From NCBI GenBank assembly GCA_937916565.1, contig CALFSR010000032.1, positions 1 through 19,276 of the forward strand: DNA of 19,276 bases, read 5' to 3'. The position numbers and the translations under genes were made by a program. Positions within the stretch are counted from its first letter, which is position 1, and every line of letters begins with the position of its first letter. The DNA comes from an uncultured Bacillota bacterium (lineage in GTDB: Bacteria > Bacillota > Limnochordia > Limnochordales > ZCTH02-B6). Below are positions 13,932 to 19,276 of the stretch, piece by piece. Below the pieces are notes generated by a model. It saw only the letters and a list, made by a program, of their open reading frames with translations. It ran no database searches and was not told where the DNA came from.

Positions 13932-14453
13932 ATGGCAGTGCTCGACATCGTATTGGTGCCCGACCCGGTGCTGCGTCAAAAGGCGCGGCCCGTGGAGCGG
14001 GTCACCAAGCGCATTCAGAAATTGATCCGGGATATGGCCGATACCATGTACGCGGCCAACGGAGCGGGACTTGCCGCTCCCCAGGTGGGGGTGTCGGAGC
14101 GGGTCATCGTGGTCGACGACGGTAACGGCCTTGTCGCCCTGGTTAACCCGCGTCTTGTCGCCGCCCAGGGTTCGGAGGTGGACGTGGAAGGGTGTCTCAG
14201 CATTCCCAATGTCAACGTCTACGTCGAGCGGGCGGCCCAGGTGGAGGTGGAGGGCTGGGACGAACGGGGCCGCACGGTCCGCATCAAGGCCGAAGGCCTG
14301 CTGGCTCGCGCCCTGCAGCATGAGATCGATCACTTGGACGGAGTTCTCATCACCGATAAGGGGAGCCCCATCGAGCGGCCGAAGGAGCCGGCCCGCGACG
14401 AGGGGGAGCCGGCGGTCGGCCCGGGGGGCGAGGCGGGCGGGAACGCCCCATGA
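13932..14453 (+). CDS. def: Peptide deformylase
   Basis: 173 residues. Removes the formyl group from the N-terminal Met of new proteins. All three metal/catalytic motifs are seen: GAGLAAPQVG (motif I), EGCLSIP with the metal-binding Cys (motif II), and HEIDHLDGVL with the two metal His and catalytic Glu (motif III). The ATG at 13932 has AAGGGGG (13915-13921) 10 bases upstream. After motif III there is a Gly/Pro/Glu-rich tail of about 30 residues, probably disordered, that the shorter Bacillota enzymes lack. The stop overlaps the fmt start as ATGA, coupling deformylase to the formylase that makes its substrate. def-fmt is a near-universal pair. Confidence 0.97.
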   Translation: MAVLDIVLVPDPVLRQKARPVERVTKRIQKLIRDMADTMYAANGAGLAAPQVGVSERVIVVDDGNGLVALVNPRLVAAQGSEVDVEGCLSIPNVNVYVERAAQVEVEGWDERGRTVRIKAEGLLARALQHEIDHLDGVLITDKGSPIERPKEPARDEGEPAVGPGGEAGGNAP

Positions 14454-15418
14454 GCGGCCTACGCGTGGTCTTTATGGGCACGCCCGACTTTGCCGTGCCT
14501 TCGCTCCAGGCCATCATGTCGGCCGGGCACCGCGTGGTCGCGGTTTTCACCCAGCCCGACCGGCCAAGGGGACGCGGGCACAAGCTCGCTCCGTCCCCGG
14601 TGAAACAGGCGGCGGCGGCCAGCGGCATCCCCGTCTATCAACCCCTGAGGCTGCGGGACCCGGACGCCTTGATGGCTTTGCAGGCCTTGGCGCCGGACGT
14701 GATCTGCGTCGTCGCCTATGGCCAGATCTTGCCCAAGGCCGTTCTCGATTTGCCGCCTTTGGGCTGCGTCAACGTACATGCCTCCCTTTTGCCCCGCTGG
14801 CGGGGCGCGGCGCCCATCCAAGCCGCGCTGCTGGCGGGCGACCCGGTGACGGGCGTGACCACGATGTTCATGGATGAAGGGCTTGACACAGGGGACATCA
14901 TCCTCGAGCGCAGCATTCCGATCACGCCCGAAGATGACGCCGGCACCTTGCACGACAAGCTGGCCTCCGCCGGTGCAGCGCTGCTTGTGGAGACGCTGGC
15001 GCTGCTCGCGGCCGGGCAGGCGCCTCGCCGCCCGCAGGATGGGGCGCAAGCCACATATGCCCCGAAGGTCGACCGCTCCCGGGCGGTCATCGACTGGACC
15101 CTGCCTTCCTCCCATATCCGCAATCAGGTGCGGGCGTACGCGCCGTGGCCCGGCGCCTACACGTTCCATGCCGGACGTATACTAAAAGTGCTGCAGGCTG
15201 AGTCCCGCGAGGAGTCGGCCGGCGCCCAACCCGGCCAGGTGGTCGCTGTGGAGGAGGAGGGCTTCGTCGTGCAAGCCGGGCTCGGCACGGTGCTCGTGCG
15301 CCGGGTGCAGCCGCCCGGCAAGGGGCCGATGGGCGGGCGCGACTACGTCAACGGCTACCGCCTGCGGGTGGGCGAGCTGCTCGGCTTCCCATCTGCGAGT
15401 CCGGACGGCACGGATTGA
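14450..15418 (+). CDS. fmt: Methionyl-tRNA formyltransferase
   Basis: 322 residues, the family size. Formylates initiator Met-tRNA using 10-formyl-THF. Seen: VVFMGTPDFAVPSL at the N-terminus, the loop TQPDRPRGRGHKLAPSPVK that contacts the tRNA acceptor end, the catalytic set N108/H110 in CVNVHASLLPRWRGAAPIQ and D146 in MDEGLDTGD, then the C-terminal OB-fold domain (YAPWPGAYTF, LGTVLVRRVQPPGKGPMGG). It uses the same transferase fold as purN in this window. ATG 14450 overlaps the def stop. Its stop codon overlaps a candidate -35 for the next gene. Confidence 0.97.
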   Translation: MSGLRVVFMGTPDFAVPSLQAIMSAGHRVVAVFTQPDRPRGRGHKLAPSPVKQAAAASGIPVYQPLRLRDPDALMALQALAPDVICVVAYGQILPKAVLDLPPLGCVNVHASLLPRWRGAAPIQAALLAGDPVTGVTTMFMDEGLDTGDIILERSIPITPEDDAGTLHDKLASAGAALLVETLALLAAGQAPRRPQDGAQATYAPKVDRSRAVIDWTLPSSHIRNQVRAYAPWPGAYTFHAGRILKVLQAESREESAGAQPGQVVAVEEEGFVVQAGLGTVLVRRVQPPGKGPMGGRDYVNGYRLRVGELLGFPSASPDGTD

Positions 15419-15443
15419 CTTTCCTGCACCTTTGCGCCATGAT
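15415..15443 (+). promoter_or_regulatory. Candidate promoter for the zinc metallopeptidase gene
   Basis: TTGACT (15415-15420, 5 of 6 matches) overlaps the fmt stop codon; 17 bases later is CATGAT (15438-15443, 4 of 6 matches to TATAAT). It lies in a less GC-rich 69-base gap and is followed by a near-perfect ribosome site. No terminator is seen after fmt, so read-through from the operon is also likely. Confidence 0.4.
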
Positions 15444-15487
15444 CAAGATGTAAAGACCACCGCAACCTGAAAGGAGGCGATAGGCGA

Positions 15488-16174
15488 GTGTTTTTTCCGT
15501 TCTACGATCCGACGTTCATCCTGCTGATTCCCGCCTTGATCCTTGCGTTGTACGCCCAGCAGAAGGTGCATTCAACCTTTTCGCGCTACAGCCGTGTCCC
15601 GGCGCGGGCTTACCGGACGGGTGCTCAAGTAGCCCGGGAACTGCTAGATCACGCGGGATTGCGGGATGTGCCCGTGGAGCTTGTGAGGGGTACCTTGTCG
15701 GACCACTACGATCCCCGCACCCGCACCATGCGCCTGTCGCCGGAGGTGTATCACGGCACTTCCATCGCGGCGCTGGCGGTTGCGGCCCACGAAACCGGCC
15801 ATGCGCTCCAGCACGCCGGCAACTACGTGCCGCTGACGGTACGCAACGGGTTGTTTCCGGTCGCGGCCATCGGGTCGCAGATGGCGTTTCCGCTGTTTTT
15901 CCTGGGCTTGATCTTCGGCGCCGAGCCGCTGCTCAACATCGGGATCTGGCTCTTTATCGCCGCCCTGGCGTTCCAGGTGATTACGCTGCCGGTCGAGTAC
16001 GACGCGAGCGGACGGGCTATGCGATTGCTGGCGGCCGGAGGGTATTTGGACACTGATGAGGTGCCCAAGGCCAAGGCCGTGCTCAACGCCGCCGCCTTGA
16101 CCTACGTAGCCGCCGTGGCGGTCGCCTTGATGAACCTGCTCCGCCTGCTGGTGCTGCGCAACTCTCGGGACTAG
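15488..16174 (+). CDS. yugP: Membrane-bound zinc metallopeptidase (YugP family, Zn_peptidase_2)
   Basis: 228 residues, the size of B. subtilis YugP. The GTG at 15488 follows AAAGGAGG (15470-15477) by 10 bases and begins MFFPFYDPTF, a typical opening. Seen: an N-terminal membrane helix (about 9-23), a gluzincin-like HETGH (101-105) in AAHETGHALQHA, a likely third zinc ligand in LPVEYDASGRA (E170), and two or three further membrane helices (about 122-145, 148-168, 200-222). The physiological substrate is not known to me; a membrane protein quality-control role is inference. A YugP-type gene between fmt and rsmB is, as I recall, common in clostridial genomes, so the position is ordinary there but differs from Bacillus. 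Confidence 0.92.
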   Translation: MFFPFYDPTFILLIPALILALYAQQKVHSTFSRYSRVPARAYRTGAQVARELLDHAGLRDVPVELVRGTLSDHYDPRTRTMRLSPEVYHGTSIAALAVAAHETGHALQHAGNYVPLTVRNGLFPVAAIGSQMAFPLFFLGLIFGAEPLLNIGIWLFIAALAFQVITLPVEYDASGRAMRLLAAGGYLDTDEVPKAKAVLNAAALTYVAAVAVALMNLLRLLVLRNSRD

Positions 16175-16212
16175 AGCCTGGGCAGCCGCTAGGTTCAGTC
16201 CAACGAATACGG

Positions 16213-16238
16213 GGCGGCCGCTGGGCGGCCGCCTCTTT
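16213..16238 (+). terminator. Likely intrinsic terminator after the zinc peptidase gene
   Basis: GGCGGCCGC (16213-16221) and GCGGCCGCC (16225-16233) form a perfect 9-bp stem with a TGG loop, followed by TCTTT (16234-16238). The T-run is short, so termination may be partial. It lies in the 102-base gap between the peptidase gene and rsmB; the rest of that gap shows only the rsmB ribosome site. Confidence 0.5.
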
Positions 16239-16276
16239 CCATCCATCCACCACCGTCGAAAGGGGACGAGCCGCCC

Positions 16277-17650
16277 TTGCGCCAGCGGACCGGCCTCAGG
16301 GACAAAATGGACGCACGGCAAGCCGCCGTGGACATCCTGGTCGCCATCGAAGAGCGTGCGGCGTACGCTGGATTGGCCTTGGACGCCGAGCTCGCGCGGC
16401 GGGGCGGTTCATCCCAGGTGCGCGCCTATATTACCGAAATCGTCTACGGTGTCCTTCGCTGGCGCGGCACGTTGGACTGGATGATCGGCCTGTGCAGCCG
16501 CCGCTCCATCGACGCCCTTGATCCGGGCGTCCGCAGCATCTTGCGTGTCGCCGCGTACGAGATGCGCTTCCTCTCCTCGGTGCCCGTGCCGGTTGCGGCC
16601 CACGCGGCCGTCGAACTGGCGAAGGCCCGATATCACCCCGGTGTTGCAGCCTTCGTCAATGGCGTCTGCCGTCAGTTGAGCCGGCGCATGGAAAGCGGGG
16701 ATTGGCCATGGCCGGACATGTCCGAGGACCCCGTTGGGGCGTTGGTCGTGAAGACCTCCCACCCCGAGTGGCTCGTGGCCCGCTGGATCGAGCGATTCGG
16801 CCCCGGGGAGGCGGAGGCTTTGTGTGCGGCCAACAACCAATCGCCGGCTCTGCATGTGCGCGCCAACATTCTTAAGACGACGCGGGAGGTGCTCCGAGCC
16901 CGCCTTCGGGAGCTAGGTGCTGAGGTCGAAGCCGGTGGGCTGGCGCCACAGGCCCTGCGGGTCAAGGGTATGGGCTCGGTGGGGGATAACCCGCTCTTTC
17001 GCGAAGGGTTGTTCACCGTGCAGGACGAAGGCGCGCAACTGGTCGTGCACGTCTTGGATCCGCAGCCGGGCGAACGGGTCATCGATCTGTGCGCCGCCCC
17101 GGGCGGAAAAACGACCCACATCGCTGAGTTGATGGGCAACCGGGGTGCTGTGGTGGCGGTCGACGTTCACCCCGGCAAGCTGCGGCTGGTCCAGCAGGCG
17201 GCGCACCGCCTTGGCATCCACATTATCACCGCGGAGGCCGGCGACGGCCGGGAGATGGCTGGGCGGCTCGCCGCAGCCGATCGAGTCCTCGTGGATGCCC
17301 CTTGTTCGGGGCTTGGAGTGCTCCGGCGCCGGCCCGACTTGCGCTGGCGCAAGTCGCCTTCGGAGCTGGCCGGCCTAGCCCGGCTGCAGGGGGAGCTGCT
17401 GGCGGCGGCGGCCACGCTGACGCGACCGGGGGGAACTCTTGTTTACAGCACCTGCACCACGGAGCCGGAGGAGACGACGGGGGTCGTGCAGGCGTTCCTC
17501 GCCGGGCGCGATGACTTCGCTTCCGTCGAGTTGGGGACGCCGTTCGTTCCGGCGGACGGACCAGGTGGGTATCTGTATCCCCACCGGCACGGCACGGACG
17601 GCTTCTACGTCGCCCGGCTGCAAAAGATGAATCGACAACAAGGGATTTGA
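16277..17650 (+). CDS. rsmB: 16S rRNA (cytosine-967-C5)-methyltransferase RsmB
   Basis: 457 residues (family about 440-450). Methylates C967 (E. coli numbering) of 16S rRNA using SAM. The N-terminal NusB-like RNA-binding domain covers about residues 11-150 (ARQAAVDILVAIEE, VYGVLRWRGTLDWMI). The methyltransferase domain has SAM motif VIDLCAAPGGKTTHIAE, motif IV DAPCSGLGVLRRRPDLRW with C343, and motif VI VYSTCTTEPEE with the catalytic C393. Two starts are possible: TTG 16277 with AAAGGGGA (16259-16266) 10 bases upstream, used here, or ATG 16307 with AGGGA only 4 bases away, which gives MDARQAAVDIL, closer to the family N-terminus. rsmB after fmt is the Bacillota order; in B. subtilis rlmN-prpC-prkC come next, but here spo0A does. 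Confidence 0.95.
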   Translation: MRQRTGLRDKMDARQAAVDILVAIEERAAYAGLALDAELARRGGSSQVRAYITEIVYGVLRWRGTLDWMIGLCSRRSIDALDPGVRSILRVAAYEMRFLSSVPVPVAAHAAVELAKARYHPGVAAFVNGVCRQLSRRMESGDWPWPDMSEDPVGALVVKTSHPEWLVARWIERFGPGEAEALCAANNQSPALHVRANILKTTREVLRARLRELGAEVEAGGLAPQALRVKGMGSVGDNPLFREGLFTVQDEGAQLVVHVLDPQPGERVIDLCAAPGGKTTHIAELMGNRGAVVAVDVHPGKLRLVQQAAHRLGIHIITAEAGDGREMAGRLAAADRVLVDAPCSGLGVLRRRPDLRWRKSPSELAGLARLQGELLAAAATLTRPGGTLVYSTCTTEPEETTGVVQAFLAGRDDFASVELGTPFVPADGPGGYLYPHRHGTDGFYVARLQKMNRQQGI

Positions 17651-17670
17651 CGGGGCGCCTCGAAGAAATA
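17640..17670 (+). promoter_or_regulatory. Candidate sigma-H-like promoter for spo0A
   Basis: The rsmB-spo0A gap (17651-17712) is clearly more AT-rich than its surroundings. AAGGGATTT (17640-17648) matches the sigma-H -35 consensus RnAGGAwWW at 8 of 9 positions, and GAAGAAATA (17662-17670) matches RnnGAATww at 8 of 9, but the 13-base spacing is one longer than usual. B. subtilis spo0A is induced from a sigma-H promoter. An overlapping TTGACG (17647-17652) could be a sigma-A -35, though its best -10 (TAACTC, 17669) is poor. Confidence 0.35.
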
Positions 17671-17712
17671 ACTCTGATTTTACTCATCACTTCGCACCAA
17701 GGAGGGAACGAC

Positions 17713-18501
17713 GTGATCAAGGTGCTCATTGCCGACAACAACATGCCGTTGTGCGCGTCGTTGAGCGAGTTTCTCAACGGGCTGCCGGACATGGAGGTCG
17801 TCGGATGCGCCTATGACGGGGAGGAGGCCCTGGAGCTCATCGCCCGGACCCGGCCTGATGTCGTCATCCTCGACATCACCATGCCGCGGCTCGACGGCAT
17901 GGCTGTGCTGGAGCGGCTGCCCGACCTGAAACTGGAACGTCGTCCCCGCATCATCGTCCTCACCGCCTTGGCCCGCGAGGACATCGCCAAGCGTTTCACG
18001 GAACTCGGCGCCGACTATTTCCTGCTGAAGCCCTTCGACCTGCAACTGTTGGCCGAAAGGATCCGGCAGTTCGCGTCTTCGCACGAGGTTGAGGCCCCCA
18101 AGACCCCCATGCCGCAAACCCGGCCGGGAATGGCCCGCATGGCCAACTTGGAGGCGATGGTGACGCGGCTGTTGCATGAGATGGGCATGCCGGCCCACTT
18201 CAAAGGCTACCAGTACCTCCGGGACGCGGTGCTCATGGCCGTGGAAGGCTCGGACCTGGTGGGCGGCAGCTTGAGCAAGGAAGTGTACCCGCGCCTTGCC
18301 AGCAAGTACAACGCTACGCCGGGCGGCGTGGAGGCCGCGATCCGCAATGCCCTGATCGCCTGCTGGGAAAACGGCAACCGGGCATTCCTCGAGCAGCTGA
18401 CGGGCCAGTCCATCCGGACCAAGAAGGGGCGCTTCCCCACCAATTCCATGATCATCGCCCAGCTGGCGGACCAGTTGCGAATGCAGGTGCGGGCGAGTTA
18501 G
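17713..18501 (+). CDS. spo0A: Spo0A-like sporulation response regulator
   Basis: 262 residues; B. subtilis Spo0A has 267 and aligns end to end. GTG 17713 follows AAGGAGG (17699-17705) by 7 bases. The receiver domain (1-120) has phospho-acceptor D54 (VVILDITMPRLDGMAVLER), switch T84 and K106 (YFLLKPFD). A short linker follows, then the Spo0A-specific DNA-binding domain (about 145-262): HEMGMPAHFKGYQYLRDAV, LYP-like VYPRLASKYN, and KGRFPTNSMIIAQLADQLRM. As master regulator it would control entry into sporulation. Two oddities: the acidic pair read as ADDN in Spo0A is ADNN here (D11 becomes N9), and the recognition helix has Gly/Gly/Ala where B. subtilis has S210/R211/R214. It follows rsmB rather than spoIVB, and its 3' end overlaps the next gene by 50 bases. 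Confidence 0.92.
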   Translation: MIKVLIADNNMPLCASLSEFLNGLPDMEVVGCAYDGEEALELIARTRPDVVILDITMPRLDGMAVLERLPDLKLERRPRIIVLTALAREDIAKRFTELGADYFLLKPFDLQLLAERIRQFASSHEVEAPKTPMPQTRPGMARMANLEAMVTRLLHEMGMPAHFKGYQYLRDAVLMAVEGSDLVGGSLSKEVYPRLASKYNATPGGVEAAIRNALIACWENGNRAFLEQLTGQSIRTKKGRFPTNSMIIAQLADQLRMQVRAS

Positions 18502-19225
18502 CGGCCAACCCCAGCTCTGCCTTGACCTGCGCGAGGCCGGCCAAACCGCGGGCCAGGTGAGCTTCCCCATCCGCGAGGTGGGCCCGGGCGGTGGCCAGTT
18601 GCTCAGGACGGAGCGTGCGCGCGTAAACCTGGAGCGCGCTGACAGCGGCTCGTTTGCTGGCAAGGCTGTAGTGGAAACTGTCCAGGGCGACCTGGAGCTG
18701 TTTTTGGTGGGCAAGGTCAAGGATGCCGGGCGGCGTTAAGTCGTGCAGCGCGAGATGCGCCTGCTTGATGTCCTGGGAGTAGCGGCCGAGGTGTACCCAG
18801 GCCGTGAAGCGGTCGACCCGGCTCGACCGCAAGCCGTCGAGCACGGCCGGCACCGCGTGGAGCGCCTTTTCGGCGTCCTCGTAAGCGGACAGGAGTTGCT
18901 CCGCCCAGGTCGAGAGGGCCTCCGCCTGCTCGGGAAACGGAGCGAAACCCGATGCTTTTGGCACGGCCGCCGCTTCCGCCGAGAGCAGCGCGGCACGAAC
19001 GGGAACCGGAGGTCGCGTGTCGGGCAGACTGTGCCGCAGCGGACCGGCCTTGATGGGTGGGGCGGACCCGGTGAATAGGAGCGCCAGTCCAGCGGCGGCC
19101 AGCACGGCCGCCCGCGGGCGCGTGCTAATCACCAGCGGATCCAACCGTCCGGCGGCGAGCCCAATGAGGCCGCAGACGAGGCTCGCGAGACCGACGGCGG
19201 TTGCCGCAACGAGAAGCGTTTCCAT
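18452..19225 (-). CDS. Unrecognised membrane-anchored helical protein
   Basis: 257 residues from the ATG at 19225, chosen because AAGGTGG lies 7 bases upstream and the protein then begins directly with a membrane helix; an in-frame ATG at 19246 preceded by GAGGA would add 7 residues. No family is recognised. Two hydrophobic helices are seen (about 3-26 and 38-53), then a Pro/Ala-rich stretch to about 97, then a mainly alpha-helical domain (about 98-242) rich in Ala, Leu, Gln and Glu with little beta character and no metal-binding Cys/His cluster. Coding is supported by the hydrophobic pattern and ribosome site, and it is the only sizeable credible reading of 18502-19225. The last 16 or so residues, Pro/Ala/Gly-rich, overlap the end of spo0A on the other strand. 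A sporulation link is suggested only by position. Confidence 0.65.
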   Translation of the reverse strand: METLLVAATAVGLASLVCGLIGLAAGRLDPLVISTRPRAAVLAAAGLALLFTGSAPPIKAGPLRHSLPDTRPPVPVRAALLSAEAAAVPKASGFAPFPEQAEALSTWAEQLLSAYEDAEKALHAVPAVLDGLRSSRVDRFTAWVHLGRYSQDIKQAHLALHDLTPPGILDLAHQKQLQVALDSFHYSLASKRAAVSALQVYARTLRPEQLATARAHLADGEAHLARGLAGLAQVKAELGLAANSPAPAFATGPPAGR

Positions 19226-19276
19226 GCCCGGACCACCTTCCTTCATTTTGTCCTCGCGGTAGGGTTTCCGGGGCGT

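Noticed and set aside
16213..16233. Twin GCGGCCGC sites as a recombination or repeat element
   Set aside because: They are simply the two arms of the terminator stem; no other copy or target duplication is seen.
16251..16262. CGTCGAA before rsmB as a Spo0A (0A) box
   Set aside because: Matches TGTCGAA at 6 of 7 positions but overlaps the ribosome site, is expected by chance in this composition, and the Spo0A here has an altered recognition helix.
17680..18720. 346-codon minus-strand open frame opposite spo0A
   Set aside because: Antisense shadow of spo0A; the translated sequence is low-complexity and lacks any domain, while spo0A aligns end to end with its family.
1..19276. tRNA/rRNA genes, insertion sequences, phage genes, CRISPR arrays
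   Set aside because: I looked for clover-leaf arms with a GTTC(G/A)A loop, transposase motifs, terminal inverted repeats and regularly spaced repeats and saw none.

Overview
The window is about 19.3 kb of very GC-rich DNA (roughly 70% by eye). It carries 17 complete protein genes, a gene fragment at the left edge, and no RNA gene, mobile element or CRISPR array that I can recognise. The likely source is a high-GC, spore-forming Gram-positive (deep-branching Bacillota, in the style of Symbiobacterium, Thermaerobacter, Sulfobacillus or Limnochordia). The reasons are a Spo0A homologue, strong AGGAGG ribosome sites with frequent GTG/TTG starts, RemA, and a gene order matching the Bacillus subtilis yloA-yloB-yloC-remA-gmk-rpoZ-priA-def-fmt-rsmB block. 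The genus is inference.

Layout. (1) 1-3715, plus strand: the 3' end of a purine operon, purM(end)-purN-purH-purD, making IMP from PRPP-derived intermediates. (2) 3658-5481, minus strand: rqcH (NFACT family, ribosome quality control), which overlaps the tail of purD and has its own extended -10 promoter. (3) 5622-9151, plus strand: an exported TPR-repeat protein, then a SERCA-like calcium P-type ATPase. Nearly the whole gap between them is a nested palindrome that covers the ATPase ribosome site. (4) 9152-15418, plus strand: a long 'gmk operon' from a clear promoter: yicC/yloC, an actinobacterial-type integration host factor (mihF), remA, gmk, rpoZ, priA, def, fmt. It joins nucleotide supply, transcription, chromosome architecture, replication restart and N-terminal formylation/deformylation. 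coaBC, usual between rpoZ and priA, is absent. (5) 15488-17650: a membrane zinc peptidase (YugP family) and the 16S rRNA m5C methyltransferase rsmB. (6) 17713-18501: a spo0A-like sporulation regulator with unusual residues in the acidic pocket and recognition helix, overlapping tail-to-tail with an unrecognised two-TM protein on the minus strand (18452-19225).

Most of the window is conserved housekeeping. The parts most worth following up are the side-by-side pairing of mIHF and RemA, the divergent Spo0A, the leader palindrome of the calcium pump, the poorly defined start of priA, and the unknown membrane protein facing spo0A.
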